Below are positions 35,389-45,696 of a stretch of DNA of 53,250 nucleotides, in pieces. The notes under the pieces were generated by a model, which searched no databases, was not told where the DNA came from, and saw only the letters and a list, made by a program, of their open reading frames with translations. Numbering within the stretch: position 1 is the first letter of the stretch; each line of letters starts with the position of its first letter. The position numbers and the translations under genes are program-made. Source of the DNA: Polaribacter sp. (lineage in GTDB: Bacteria; Bacteroidota; Bacteroidia; Flavobacteriales; Flavobacteriaceae); assembly GCA_018608545.1 (NCBI GenBank), contig JABAZI010000060.1:45793-99042 (forward strand), read 5' to 3'.

Positions 35389-36021
35389 TTAGTTGATATC
35401 TATTACTGTGTCTTGAACGTCTTTTCTAACTTTAGCTAAATCTTTCATATAACAATCTTCTGCTCTAAAGCCTATAGGTAAAACTAAAACTGAGGTTAGG
35501 TTTTGTTTTTTAAGACCGAGAATTTCGTCATACTTTTCAGGGATAAAACCTTCCATTGGGCAGGCATCAATTTTTTCTACAGCGCAAACTGTCATTAGGT
35601 TTCCTAATGCAATATATGCTTGGTTCTTATTCCAATTAGAAAGTTCTTTTTGTGTTTTGTTTTCAATTTCATTGGTTAGAAATTTTTTGAAAGGATCTGT
35701 AACTAAATCAGGTGTTTTTCTGATTTTTTTAGCCAAATCAAAATAATTTTTAACTTCTTTGGTACTGTAATTATCAGGAATACAAATTACTAAAACGTGA
35801 GAAGCTTCAACTATTTGGGATTGATTCCAAGAGTGTGCTACTAATTTTTTTTGAATTTCTTTATTTTGAATTACAATAAGTTTTAGAGGTTGCAATCCGT
35901 AGGAGGTAGCGGTTAAATTAAAAGCCTTTTTTAATGTATTTATTTGAGTAGCTGAGAGCTGCCTTTCTGAATCAAACTTTTTAACGGCATAGCGCCATTT
36001 TAAATTTTCTATGATATCCAT
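35389..36021 (-). CDS. NAD(P)H-dependent nitroreductase family protein
   Basis: 210 aa. The opening LKWRYAVKKFDSERQLS is the usual nitroreductase start (R-x-A-V-x-x-F). FNLTATSYGLQPLKLIVI contains FMN-binding residues, and NQAYIALGNLMTVCAVEKIDACPMEGF is the later FMN/dimer region. It is an FMN oxidoreductase reducing nitro or quinone-like compounds; the physiological substrate is not known. A perfect -7 box lies 16 nt upstream of the ATG. Confidence 0.88.
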   Translation of the reverse strand: MDIIENLKWRYAVKKFDSERQLSATQINTLKKAFNLTATSYGLQPLKLIVIQNKEIQKKLVAHSWNQSQIVEASHVLVICIPDNYSTKEVKNYFDLAKKIRKTPDLVTDPFKKFLTNEIENKTQKELSNWNKNQAYIALGNLMTVCAVEKIDACPMEGFIPEKYDEILGLKKQNLTSVLVLPIGFRAEDCYMKDLAKVRKDVQDTVIDIN

Positions 36022-36036
36022 TTATTTATTTTAGTG

Positions 36037-36044
36037 CAAAAATA
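36037..36044 (-). promoter_or_regulatory. -7 box of the nitroreductase-pepD operon
   Basis: TATTTTTG on the minus strand, perfect TAnnTTTG, giving a leader of only about 10 nt. Confidence 0.5.
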
Positions 36045-36271
36045 AGTCTTTCTCACAGATAGGTAATGTTAAGACTATTATAAATTTTGAGCAGCAAGTT
36101 TATGGATATCCTCCTTTCGTAAAACTATTCAATAGAATATTTCTATTAGGTGTCTGGTTGATGTTTTACTGAATGTTATTGATGCTTTTAATAGGAGTCA
36201 AGATAGTGCAGAAGTCTGTATTGTTGTCAGTAATTCTTACTGCCATTAAAGAAGAATTCTAATATTTTAAA

Positions 36272-38728
36272 TTAATATAAGCTTTTATATTTGTTAGGGT
36301 TTTCCTCATGCATTATCTCATAAATCTTTTCAAAAATATCTTCGGCAGAAGGTTTTGAAAAATAATCACCGTCCGTTCCGTATGCTGTTCTATGAGGTTT
36401 AGCAGTTAATGTAGCGGGTTTGCTATCTAAGTAATTATATCCATTTTGGTTTTCCAAAATTTCTTGAAGAATATATGCAGATGCACCACCTGGAACATCT
36501 TCATCAATGACTAATAGTTTGTTGGTTTTTGACAAGCTTTTCGCACACTCATGATTTAAATCAAAGGGCAATAGGCTTTGTGCGTCTATAATTTCTATAT
36601 TGATCGCTACTTGTTGTAATTCTAAAGCAACTTCTTCAACAATTCTTAATGTAGATCCATAGGAAACAACCGTTAAGTCGGTTCCATTTTTAATGGTTTC
36701 AACTTGTCCGATAGGTGTTTTGTACTCTCCTAAATTAATAGGTAATTCTTCTTTTAATCTATATCCATTCAAGCATTCAATAACCAATGCTGGTTCGTCT
36801 CCTTCTAACAATGTATTGTAGAATCCTGCAGCTTTTGTCATGTTTCTTGGTACTAAAACATGTATTCCTCTCACATTATTTATGATTCCACCCATCGGTG
36901 ATCCTGCATGCCAGATTCCTTCTAATCGGTGTCCTCGGGTTCTAATAATCAACGGTGCCTTTTGCTTTCCAAAAGTTCTGTATTGAAGGGTTGCTAAATC
37001 ATCGCTCATAATTTGCAATGCGTATAACAAATAATCTAAATATTGTATTTCTGCAATGGGTCTCAATCCACGCATTGCTAAACCAATACCTTGACCAATA
37101 ATTGTTGCTTCTCTAATCCCTGTATCGGAGACTCTTATTTTTCCGTATTTTTCTTGAAGCCCTTCTAAACCTTGGTTTACATCCCCTATAAGACCTGCGT
37201 CTTCACCAAAAATAACGACTTCTGGGTATTTTTTTAAAATTGCATCAAAATTATCTCTCATGATAATTCTTGCATCTACCAAGGTTTTATTTTTAGTGTA
37301 GATAGGTTTTTTTTCTAAAACATTGGTTGCTTTAAAGTCTGACTCACTGTGTAAATGAGATGAAAATTTTTCTCCAGCATCTTTCAGAGAATTTTTGATG
37401 AAATTCTGAAGCAGTATTTTTTCAGCAAAAGATTCGTCTTTTATATAGCGAAGTGACTTTCTTACTGTTGATAAAACATCTTTTCTACAAGGTTCTAAAA
37501 TAGCGATTAAATCATTTTTTTGTTTGATAATAAAAGAACTGTTTTTGCTTTTAGCAGCAACTTTATCTAAAAGTTGACAAGCCATGGTGCGTTCAGATTT
37601 TATTTCATTTATAAATGCATTCCAAGCGTTTCTTTTAGCATTGATAACCTCTTTTTTTATTTCTTTTTCTAAAATAATTATTTCTTCTTCTGATTCTACA
37701 AAACGTAAAATCTCTCCAGTTTCAGTTTCTAGTTCAAAGTCCAAGATCCAGTTTCGCATCTTTGTGATACAGTCGTGTTCTTTTTCCCAGTTCAATCTTT
37801 CTTTTGATTTGTATCTTTCATGAGAGCCAGAGGTTGAATGGCCTTGTGGTTGTGTGAGTTCTTTAACATGAATTAAAACAGGCACGTGTTCTTCTCTTGT
37901 GATTTTCGCAGCTTTGTTGTAAATGTCTATTAGTTGAACATAATCCCAACCATTAACCACAAAAATTTCATAGCCTTCTTGATCATTTTCTCTTTGGAAA
38001 CCTTTTAATATTTCTGAAATACTTTCTTTTGTTGTTTGATGCTTTGCATGCACAGAAATTCCATATTCATCATCCCAAACACTCATTAAGATGGGAACTT
38101 GTAAAACACCTGCAGCATTTATGGTTTCAAAAAACACTCCCTCACTTGTGCTTGCGTTTCCAATAGTACCCCATGCAATTTCATTTCCATTTTTCGAAAA
38201 TTTAGAAGCGTGCTGAACACTTTTTTCTGTTCTGTAGATTTTAGATGCTTGAGCTAACCCTAACAATCGAGGCATTTGAGCTGCAGTTGGGGAGATATCT
38301 GAACTAGAATTATATTGTTTGGTTAAGTCTTTCCATGTTCCGTCTTCATGTAAACTATGAGTTGCAAAATGGCCTCCCATTTGTCTGCCTGCAGACATAG
38401 GATCTGCATTGATATCTGTATGTGCATAAAGGGCGGCAAAAAATTGTTGTGCAGTTAACTCACCAATTGCCATCATGAATGTTTGGTCTCTGTAATAGCC
38501 AGATCTAAAATCTCCAACTTTAAAAGATTTTGCCATTGCTAATTGCGGAACTTCTTTTCCGTCTCCAAAGATTCCAAACTTGGCTTTTCCAGTTAAAACC
38601 TCTCTTCTTCCAAGTAAACTACATTCTCTACTTACTTTTGCAACCTTGTAGTCATTTAAAACCTCTGTTTTAAAATCTTCAAAAGAAAGTCTTTGTTTGT
38701 TCTCTGTTTTTTTTTCCTTCAGCATCAT
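36272..38728 (-). CDS. Fused 2-oxoacid dehydrogenase E1 alpha/beta (thiamine-diphosphate enzyme)
   Basis: 818 aa. Residues ~20-400 are the E1 alpha part (GRQMGGHFATHSLHEDG, GNASTSEGVFFETINAAGV, QPQGHSTSGSHERY). Residues ~470-818 are the E1 beta part (VIFGEDAGLIGDVNQGLEG, RVSDTGIREATIIGQGIGLA, GIWHAGSPMGG, IIDAQSLLPFD). It decarboxylates a 2-oxoacid, probably branched-chain or pyruvate, and passes the acyl group to a lipoyl E2 not present in the window. The fusion is common in Bacteroidota. Starts MM; either Met could be used. A perfect -7 box lies at 38751-38758. Confidence 0.9.
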   Translation of the reverse strand: MMLKEKKTENKQRLSFEDFKTEVLNDYKVAKVSRECSLLGRREVLTGKAKFGIFGDGKEVPQLAMAKSFKVGDFRSGYYRDQTFMMAIGELTAQQFFAALYAHTDINADPMSAGRQMGGHFATHSLHEDGTWKDLTKQYNSSSDISPTAAQMPRLLGLAQASKIYRTEKSVQHASKFSKNGNEIAWGTIGNASTSEGVFFETINAAGVLQVPILMSVWDDEYGISVHAKHQTTKESISEILKGFQRENDQEGYEIFVVNGWDYVQLIDIYNKAAKITREEHVPVLIHVKELTQPQGHSTSGSHERYKSKERLNWEKEHDCITKMRNWILDFELETETGEILRFVESEEEIIILEKEIKKEVINAKRNAWNAFINEIKSERTMACQLLDKVAAKSKNSSFIIKQKNDLIAILEPCRKDVLSTVRKSLRYIKDESFAEKILLQNFIKNSLKDAGEKFSSHLHSESDFKATNVLEKKPIYTKNKTLVDARIIMRDNFDAILKKYPEVVIFGEDAGLIGDVNQGLEGLQEKYGKIRVSDTGIREATIIGQGIGLAMRGLRPIAEIQYLDYLLYALQIMSDDLATLQYRTFGKQKAPLIIRTRGHRLEGIWHAGSPMGGIINNVRGIHVLVPRNMTKAAGFYNTLLEGDEPALVIECLNGYRLKEELPINLGEYKTPIGQVETIKNGTDLTVVSYGSTLRIVEEVALELQQVAINIEIIDAQSLLPFDLNHECAKSLSKTNKLLVIDEDVPGGASAYILQEILENQNGYNYLDSKPATLTAKPHRTAYGTDGDYFSKPSAEDIFEKIYEIMHEENPNKYKSLY

Positions 38729-38750
38729 TATGAGATCTTTTAGAGTAGTG

Positions 38751-38758
38751 CAAATGTA
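38751..38758 (-). promoter_or_regulatory. -7 box of the E1 gene
   Basis: TACATTTG on the minus strand, a perfect TAnnTTTG, 23 nt before the ATG. Confidence 0.55.
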
Positions 38759-38882
38759 GTTTTTTTAGTTGATATTTAAAAATTTAAATATTTAATGAAT
38801 ATATGATAATTTTAAAGAGTATTTACGTATTTTTTTTAAGGATAATTCAATAAAAATTAAAACTATTAAAAATTTGGTTGGT

Positions 38883-41693
38883 TTATAAAAAACCACGTCT
38901 AAAAAAATTATAGATAGAATCCACATCTGTAGAGATAGAAAAACGTATTTTTTGTGGATAATTTTTTTGAGATAATTCCCAACCATTGTTGGAATGTAAA
39001 GGAAAATAAATTTCAAAAATTTGATGAATAAAATTAAAACGAATTCCGTTTTCGTGAGCAAAATAAATAGCTTTATTTCGATTTTTTAAAAAGGCGACAT
39101 CGCCATACAGTTCAATCCATTTCCATAGACTTATACTTGAATTTGTTGCTACCATGTATTGATTTGCAAACCGATTAGGGAGTACTGATTTAAACCCACC
39201 TTCACTGATTATGTATTGTTGACTCAACAACCCTTTACTTTCAGATCTTCCAAAATAATTAAGTTGAAACAGATAATCATTACTTCTGTCTAAGCCAAAG
39301 CTAAAATAATCTCCTGTGGTTTTATTATTTAGAAAAGCCCCTGCAAAAAGTCTAAAATCTAATTGTGTGTTTGAAGAAGTTAATCTTCTGTACCTTAGGT
39401 CAACAGTTGCTTTTGAGAATTTTTTTGCAAATTCTGCGCTAAAACGATATCTAAGTTCCTTAACGATATCCGGGTTTACATAATTGTAACTTAGACTTAA
39501 CACACTGTAATTATCTTGCGATGTTTTTATTGAGTTAGGGGCAACTTCTTTATTGATATGGACTAATTTTGCAATAACAGATTCTGTTGTTGCATCCCTC
39601 AAGGTTTTTCTTTTGAAAAGAATTTTAAAATGAGGTATAAGGGAACTGTAGGAAAGGTTTGGTGCATAATCTAAGGTATTTCCTACCAGTCCATAGCTGA
39701 TGCTATATATTTTTGTTTTTTCAAAAAACTGATTGTAGAGTAAAGAAAACTGTCCTAAAACTGTGTTACTTTTTATACCATAGTAAGGAGATAGATTGAA
39801 TTCAAAGTTTCTTTTTATAAACGGTTTGTTGTGAAATTTTAGTCCAAGAGTTACTCCATTATAATAGTTATATCTTACATCTGGTTGATAAAATAGTTGG
39901 TTAAAATTGGGATCGCTAATATCTTTTATAAATGAAAATTTTACAGGTTTATTGAGAATTTTTCTATCAATTTGTCTCCAGTTGTCTAAAACATTTAGTT
40001 CTGGATATAGATTCTCATAGTTGAGAACAAAGGCATCATAATCCTCTTTTTTAAATTGTATTTTTTTTGAGTCTGTTATATCAGTAACCCATTTTTGCTT
40101 TTTAATTTCTTTGTTCTTAATTGCATAAATTGCAACGGGAGTTGTTATATTTCTCTTGTTTTTTATAGTTACAGAAATACTGTCTTTTTCTATTTTAATA
40201 TCTTCAATTGTATGATCTATTTTTTTATTAGTATTGATAAAGTCATTGAAGAACCAGTCTAAATCTTTTGATGTTTTTGAGGAGAGTAAATTTTTAAATT
40301 TGCTACTAGAAATAGTTTGCAATTGATTACTCTGATAGAACTCTTTAATCGTTTTATTTAATATAGTATCGCCTAAATACCCTTTTAGAAATCTGAAACC
40401 TAGGCCAGCTTTGTATTTATTGACTATTTTTCTATTAAAATTTGATAATGAGTCTGCAGGAGTAGTCAGCGCTTGATCTAAAAACTTACGTGCTGAAAAT
40501 TGATATACAATGGGATATTTGTCATTGAATTTTAATTTAGAAATATTAAATTTTTTTAATATCCATGAATTTGAAGCATTTCCTAAAAGTTTAACATCTG
40601 GATAATATTGATGTATATATTCGATCATTAAATAATTTTGAAGCGCATCAATTAACCAATAATCAGTTCTTTTATTTAATAGAAGTGTGTTTTCAATATA
40701 TCGTTTTGATACTGCTTTGAACATTGTGATATCCCACTTAAAAGTATCAGAAAAAGGGCGTAAAAATTTAGGCAATTGATTTAATCCATAAACTGAATTT
40801 TTACTCTGCGTAGCTTGATCGATATAGATTTTATAATGAGGGTATTTCCCCAAGTATTTTTGTATAAAAAGTAATTCTCTATTTAAGATACTTGTTGTTA
40901 AATTAAAGTCTAATTTTTCTGAAAAAAGATCTGTGAAAATAGCATTTTCCTTTGTTATAAAGGTTCTAAGCTGTTTTTTTTTATTAATTCCTAGAATAAT
41001 GTCAGTTTTGTTTTTCCCAGAAAAATAATAACTTTTTTGTTGTTGTTTTTCAGAGTCGTCATTTTCTAAGTTGCATTCTACAACATATTCTTTTGGAACT
41101 TCAATTTCAATTTTAAAATTAGTACTATTCTCATATAAATCATCTAAATTTAAATTACTCATTAATTGCCATCCATTCATGTAAATTGCTGGAGTTAAAT
41201 ACCAATTTCTAAGATGATAACCGGTTGCTGTTTTGCCGTATTTTGTAAAACGAGCACTTGGTATTTTTACAGTATAAGTTACAATTATTTTAGTTTTTGA
41301 ATTTGGTAATAACGGTTTGTTCAAAGTTATTTTTATAATATCTGTCTGATTTTTTAATTCTTCAAAAGTTGAAGATTCATAATCTACAGTGAGGCTTTTA
41401 ATCGTGGTGTAACCTAGTTCCTTTTCTTTTGCAAAGAATATTTTTTTATTAAAATCTTTGATAAATCTTTTAGATAAAGGAGTGTTTTTATTTCTATAAC
41501 TATTCGCCCAATTATGAAGAAAAATACTAGTTAAAGTAGCATCAGAAGTATTGTGAAAGATAATTTCTTGTTGAATTTTTAATTGATCCTTTTTTGGGTC
41601 TAATTTAGATTTTATAGAAATGGAATTTTGTTGAGATAGAAGAATAGGGGATAATAAGAAACAAAAGAGTACTATGTAATATTGTTTTTTCAA
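38883..41693 (-). CDS. M1-peptidase-like protein fused to an outer-membrane beta barrel, no HExxH
   Basis: About 936 aa from TTG 41693, which gives a normal signal peptide (LKKQYYIVLFCFLLSPILLSQQ); an ATG at 41759 would add 22 residues ahead of it. Residues ~30-250 resemble the N-terminal beta domain of M1 aminopeptidases, and ~260-500 the catalytic domain. Where HExxH-x18-E is expected, the protein reads KAVSKRYI (~326-333) and WLIDALQNYL (~346), so the zinc ligands are missing; no HExxH occurs anywhere. After ~600 come amphipathic strands (VTLGLKFHNKPF, FNLSPYYGIK, DYFSFGLDRSNDY) ending FFRRGFL, as in a barrel. Likely a surface-exposed pseudopeptidase, perhaps a binding protein. Downstream of the LOG gene. 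Confidence 0.75.
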   Translation of the reverse strand: MKKQYYIVLFCFLLSPILLSQQNSISIKSKLDPKKDQLKIQQEIIFHNTSDATLTSIFLHNWANSYRNKNTPLSKRFIKDFNKKIFFAKEKELGYTTIKSLTVDYESSTFEELKNQTDIIKITLNKPLLPNSKTKIIVTYTVKIPSARFTKYGKTATGYHLRNWYLTPAIYMNGWQLMSNLNLDDLYENSTNFKIEIEVPKEYVVECNLENDDSEKQQQKSYYFSGKNKTDIILGINKKKQLRTFITKENAIFTDLFSEKLDFNLTTSILNRELLFIQKYLGKYPHYKIYIDQATQSKNSVYGLNQLPKFLRPFSDTFKWDITMFKAVSKRYIENTLLLNKRTDYWLIDALQNYLMIEYIHQYYPDVKLLGNASNSWILKKFNISKLKFNDKYPIVYQFSARKFLDQALTTPADSLSNFNRKIVNKYKAGLGFRFLKGYLGDTILNKTIKEFYQSNQLQTISSSKFKNLLSSKTSKDLDWFFNDFINTNKKIDHTIEDIKIEKDSISVTIKNKRNITTPVAIYAIKNKEIKKQKWVTDITDSKKIQFKKEDYDAFVLNYENLYPELNVLDNWRQIDRKILNKPVKFSFIKDISDPNFNQLFYQPDVRYNYYNGVTLGLKFHNKPFIKRNFEFNLSPYYGIKSNTVLGQFSLLYNQFFEKTKIYSISYGLVGNTLDYAPNLSYSSLIPHFKILFKRKTLRDATTESVIAKLVHINKEVAPNSIKTSQDNYSVLSLSYNYVNPDIVKELRYRFSAEFAKKFSKATVDLRYRRLTSSNTQLDFRLFAGAFLNNKTTGDYFSFGLDRSNDYLFQLNYFGRSESKGLLSQQYIISEGGFKSVLPNRFANQYMVATNSSISLWKWIELYGDVAFLKNRNKAIYFAHENGIRFNFIHQIFEIYFPLHSNNGWELSQKNYPQKIRFSISTDVDSIYNFFRRGFL

Positions 41694-41788
41694 TTGTGTT
41701 ATATATATTAGGTGGTCAATTGCTGTCAATATTTTTATTTTTTTAAATAAACACAACATCGACTAACTGAATGTAGTTCCGAAATAGT

Positions 41789-42496
41789 TTAAAAATTTGG
41801 CTTTAGTAAATATTTAGAATAGAATTTATTCAAATGGTCTATAGCCTCGTCTGCAGTATCCACAACTCTAAATAATTTCAAATCTTTTTCTGAGATATTT
41901 CCTTGTTCTAAGAGTGTTTTTTTAATCCAATCGATTAGGCCTTCCCAAAATTTGCTCCCTACTAAAATAATTGGAAAACGTCCAATTTTATTTGTTTGGA
42001 TTAAAGTAATGGCTTCAAAAAGTTCGTCTAAAGTTCCAAATCCACCTGGCATGACAATAAAGCCCTGTGAATATTTTACAAACATTACTTTTCTTACGAA
42101 AAAATAATCGAATTCTAAGTTTTTATCATTGTCTATCCAAGGATTGTAATGTTGCTCAAAGGGTAATTCTATATTTAAGCCTACAGAAGTTCCTTTTCCT
42201 CTTCGAGCTCCTTTATTACCAGCTTCCATGATTCCAGGTCCTCCACCTGTGATTACTCCATAACCGTTTTGGGTCAATTTGAAAGCAATTTCTTCGGCCA
42301 ATATATAGTATGGATCTTCTGGTTTGGTTCTAGCCGAACCAAATATTGAAACTGAAGGCCCAATTTTACTTAGTTTTTCATATCCCTCAACAAATTCTGC
42401 CATTATTTTAAAAATAGCCCACGAATCGTTTGTTTTTATCTCATTCCAAGTTTTAGGTTTGTATTTTTCTTTTATTTTTCTGTCATCATGTTCCAT
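41789..42496 (-). CDS. LOG family protein (TIGR00730 type)
   Basis: 235 aa. GVITGGGPGIMEAGNKGA (~80-97) and VMPGGFGTLDELFEAITLIQ (149-168, PGGxGTxxE motif), with Arg135-Lys136 between them, are the nucleotide-binding and catalytic residues of the LONELY GUY phosphoribohydrolase family. Such enzymes remove ribose phosphate from cytokinin-type nucleotides or from AMP-like purine nucleotides; the bacterial role is not settled. It follows uvrA by 42 nt. Confidence 0.92.
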   Translation of the reverse strand: MEHDDRKIKEKYKPKTWNEIKTNDSWAIFKIMAEFVEGYEKLSKIGPSVSIFGSARTKPEDPYYILAEEIAFKLTQNGYGVITGGGPGIMEAGNKGARRGKGTSVGLNIELPFEQHYNPWIDNDKNLEFDYFFVRKVMFVKYSQGFIVMPGGFGTLDELFEAITLIQTNKIGRFPIILVGSKFWEGLIDWIKKTLLEQGNISEKDLKLFRVVDTADEAIDHLNKFYSKYLLKPNF

Positions 42497-42538
42497 ATAT
42501 CATCAAATTTTAAATTATTTTTTCTCACAACTAGTTGA

Positions 42539-45361
42539 CTAATGTAATTCTTTTTTCAAAAACTTTGCGGTATAACTAGTTTTATGTTTTATAATCTCTT
42601 CAGGGGTTCCTGTACAAAGAATTTTCCCACCGTTTTTTCCACCTTCCATTCCAACATCAATAACGTGGTCTGCAAGTTTTACAACATCTAAATTGTGTTC
42701 TATTATTAAAACTGTATTTCCTTTGTTAGCGAGTTTGTTTAAAACCTCCATTAAAACTCTTATATCTTCAAAGTGAAGGCCGGTTGTAGGTTCATCTAGA
42801 ATGTAAAAAGTATTTCCTGTATCTCTTTTAGATAATTCTGCAGCTAACTTTATTCTTTGTGCTTCTCCGCCGGAGAGTGTTGTAGATCTTTGTCCTAAGG
42901 TAATATAACCTAAACCAACGTTTTTAATCGTTTTTAATTTTCTATGAATTTTAGGAATGTTTTCAAAGAAACTTGTAGCCTCCTCAATAGTCATGTTTAA
43001 AATATCGGAAATAGATTTTCCTTTATAGCGTATTTCAAGAGTTTCTCTATTGAAACGTTTTCCTTGGCAACTGTCACATTCTACATAAACATCAGGTAAA
43101 AAGTTCATTTCGATTACTTTAACTCCTCCACCTTGGCAGTTTTCACAGCGACCACCTTTCACGTTGAATGAAAATCTCCCCGGTTTATAACCACGAATGG
43201 CCGCTTCAGGTGTTTTGGCAAACAAACTTCTAATTTCACTAAAAGTTCCTGTATATGTTGCAGGGTTAGATCGAGGAGTTCTTCCGATTGGAGATTGGTC
43301 AATGTCAATTACTTTGTCTATGTGTTCTAACCCTTCAATTTTAGTGTAGGGCATCGGTTTTTTTACACCTCTGTATATGTGGGCATTTAAAATTGGATAT
43401 AAAGTTTCATTTATTAAAGTTGATTTCCCACTTCCCGAAACACCCGTAACACAGATCATTTTACCAAGAGGAAAATCTACAGAAACATTTTTTAAATTAT
43501 TCCCTCTTGCTCCTGTAAGCTTGATGAATTTTCCATTTCCTTTTCGTCGCTTTTTTGGGATGATAATTTTTTTATTTCCATTCAAATAATCTGCAGTTAG
43601 CGTCGTCTGTTTTTTTAAATCTTCAAAAGTTCCAGTACTCACAATTTCACCTCCATGTCTTCCTGCTCCGGGACCAATATCAAATACGAAATCGGCATGT
43701 TCAATCATGTCTTTATCGTGTTCAACTACCAATACAGAGTTTCCTATATCTCTCAATTTAACTAATGAATCTATTAATTTTTTGTTGTCTCTTTGGTGTA
43801 AACCAATACTTGGTTCATCCAAAATATATAAAACTCCCACTAGTTGTGATCCGATTTGAGTTGCTAGACGAATTCTTTGAGCTTCTCCTCCAGACAGCGA
43901 TTTTGAGGTTCTGTCTAATGTTAAATAATCCAAGCCGACATCTAATAAAAATTGAATTCTAGTTCTGATTTCTTTTAGTATTTCTGATGCGATTATAAGT
44001 TGTTTTTCTGATAAGTCTTTTTGAACAGTTTCAAACCAATAGGCTAATTCAGTGATATCCATTTGGGCTAGATCACTAATATTTTTATCCGCAACTCTAA
44101 AATGGAGTGCTTCTTTTTTTAATCTTTTTCCATCACAATTTTTGCAATTAACTTCATCCATAAATCCTTTCGCCCATCGTTTTATAGAGGTGCTTTCTGC
44201 GTTGAGGTGTTGATTGGTTATAAAAGCAATAATTCCCTCAAAGTCAATATTATAATTTCTAGTAACCCCTATCGTTTTTGATTCGATTTTAAAGGATTCA
44301 TTTCCACCATTTAAAATAATATCTAAAGCCTTTTTTGGGATGTTTTTTATCGGGTCAGAAAGTTTGAATTCATAACGTTCAGCAATGTTTTGAAGTTGTT
44401 TAAAAATCCAACTATTTTTTTGTTCCCCTAAGGGAATAATTCCTCCATTTTGAATAGAAATAGTTTCATTTGGAATTACTTTTTTGATGTTGATTTCATT
44501 GGTAATCCCTAATCCATTACATTTAATACAGGCACCCTTAGGTGAATTAAAGGAAAAGGTATTGGGTTCTGGATTTGGGTAGGCAATCCCTGATGTAGGG
44601 CACATCAATTCCCTGCTAAAGTATCGAGGGTTGTTATCTTCAATATCAATAACCATCAATATATTGTTGCCCGAGTATAAGGCTGTTTTTATGGTTTCTT
44701 CTAGGCGGTTTTCAATCGATTTATTTACGAGTAATCGATCAATCACTACTTCAATATCATGCGTTTTGTAACGATCTAAACGCATTCCTTTTGTGATTTC
44801 TTTTATTTCTCCATCAATTCGAACACGCAGAAAACCTTGTTTAGAAATTTGTTCAAACAGTTCTCTATAATGTCCTTTTCTAGATTTAATCAAAGGTGCT
44901 AAAATTGCAATTTTTTTATTGGAAAAGTCTTTTAAAATAAGTTTTCGAATTTGTTCATCAGAATAACTTACCATTTTTTCTTTCGTATTGAAAGAATAGG
45001 CATTTGCAGCTCTCGCAAATAATAATCTTAAAAAATCGTAAATCTCTGTAATAGTACCTACAGTTGAGCGTGGGCTTTTATTCGTCGTTTTTTGCTCAAT
45101 AGAAATAACAGGTGAAAGACCGTCAATTTTATCAACATCAGGCCTCTCTAGTCCGCCTAAAAACTGTCTTGCATAAGCAGAAAAAGTTTCAATATAACGT
45201 CTTTGTCCCTCTGCATAAATAGTGTCAAATGCTAATGAAGATTTCCCACTTCCACTCAAGCCAGTAATAACAACTAGCTTGTCACGAGGTATTTTTACAT
45301 CAATATTTTTTAAGTTGTGGGCTCTTGCTCCGTATACTTTTATATATTCTTGATCTTTCAA
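42539..45361 (-). CDS. uvrA: Excinuclease ABC subunit A
   Basis: 940 aa, normal length. Two ABC ATPase modules with GLSGSGKSS and [10 protein letters not shown]-loops, [12 protein letters not shown] and [12 protein letters not shown] signatures, and zinc-finger cysteines in [16 protein letters not shown] and [16 protein letters not shown]. UvrA dimers find bulky DNA lesions and load UvrB in nucleotide excision repair. A perfect TAnnTTTG box lies upstream at 45384-45391. It heads the uvrA, LOG, M1-like run. Confidence 0.97.
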   Translation of the reverse strand: MKDQEYIKVYGARAHNLKNIDVKIPRDKLVVITGLSGSGKSSLAFDTIYAEGQRRYIETFSAYARQFLGGLERPDVDKIDGLSPVISIEQKTTNKSPRSTVGTITEIYDFLRLLFARAANAYSFNTKEKMVSYSDEQIRKLILKDFSNKKIAILAPLIKSRKGHYRELFEQISKQGFLRVRIDGEIKEITKGMRLDRYKTHDIEVVIDRLLVNKSIENRLEETIKTALYSGNNILMVIDIEDNNPRYFSRELMCPTSGIAYPNPEPNTFSFNSPKGACIKCNGLGITNEINIKKVIPNETISIQNGGIIPLGEQKNSWIFKQLQNIAERYEFKLSDPIKNIPKKALDIILNGGNESFKIESKTIGVTRNYNIDFEGIIAFITNQHLNAESTSIKRWAKGFMDEVNCKNCDGKRLKKEALHFRVADKNISDLAQMDITELAYWFETVQKDLSEKQLIIASEILKEIRTRIQFLLDVGLDYLTLDRTSKSLSGGEAQRIRLATQIGSQLVGVLYILDEPSIGLHQRDNKKLIDSLVKLRDIGNSVLVVEHDKDMIEHADFVFDIGPGAGRHGGEIVSTGTFEDLKKQTTLTADYLNGNKKIIIPKKRRKGNGKFIKLTGARGNNLKNVSVDFPLGKMICVTGVSGSGKSTLINETLYPILNAHIYRGVKKPMPYTKIEGLEHIDKVIDIDQSPIGRTPRSNPATYTGTFSEIRSLFAKTPEAAIRGYKPGRFSFNVKGGRCENCQGGGVKVIEMNFLPDVYVECDSCQGKRFNRETLEIRYKGKSISDILNMTIEEATSFFENIPKIHRKLKTIKNVGLGYITLGQRSTTLSGGEAQRIKLAAELSKRDTGNTFYILDEPTTGLHFEDIRVLMEVLNKLANKGNTVLIIEHNLDVVKLADHVIDVGMEGGKNGGKILCTGTPEEIIKHKTSYTAKFLKKELH

Positions 45362-45383
45362 ATGAGAATTTTTTTAGAACTCA

Positions 45384-45391
45384 CAAAGTTA
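45384..45391 (-). promoter_or_regulatory. -7 box of uvrA
   Basis: TAACTTTG on the minus strand, a perfect TAnnTTTG, 23 nt before the uvrA ATG. No LexA-like box was recognised. Confidence 0.5.
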
Positions 45392-45471
45392 AAGAATCCA
45401 TTTTTAATTTAGTTGTCTATGGTTATCAAATCATAAAATAGTACCTTGCAATTAAATTGTATGTTAACCAA

Positions 45472-45693
45472 ATGATTGATCGTATTCGACATTTTTTTGA
45501 AAGAAATGGTTTTGGAGTTTTCTCTAGACTGGCAGACGGGTTGGGTATGAGAGCTGTAAATGTGCGTCTTTATTTTATTTACGTTACTTTTTTTACGGTA
45601 GGATTGTCTTTTGGATTCTATTTAACATTGGCATTTGTATTCAAGTTAAAAGATCTTATTTATACAAAACGAAGTTCGGTATTTGATTTGTAA
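45472..45693 (+). CDS. PspC domain small membrane protein
   Basis: 73 aa from ATG 45472 (an in-frame TTG at 45457 would add five residues). The pattern FERNGFGVFSRLADGLGMRAVNVRLYFIYVTFF is a PspC core with one or two membrane helices after it. PspC proteins sense or respond to membrane stress; here there is no psp operon. Starts 110 nt from uvrA on the opposite strand and ends 3 nt before the channel gene. Confidence 0.7.
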   Translation: MIDRIRHFFERNGFGVFSRLADGLGMRAVNVRLYFIYVTFFTVGLSFGFYLTLAFVFKLKDLIYTKRSSVFDL

Positions 45694-45696
45694 CCT

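Noticed and set aside
38792..39061. 89-aa minus-strand frame
   Set aside because: Mostly overlaps the C-terminus of the M1-like barrel protein in another frame; composition is low-complexity Lys/Phe/Ile.
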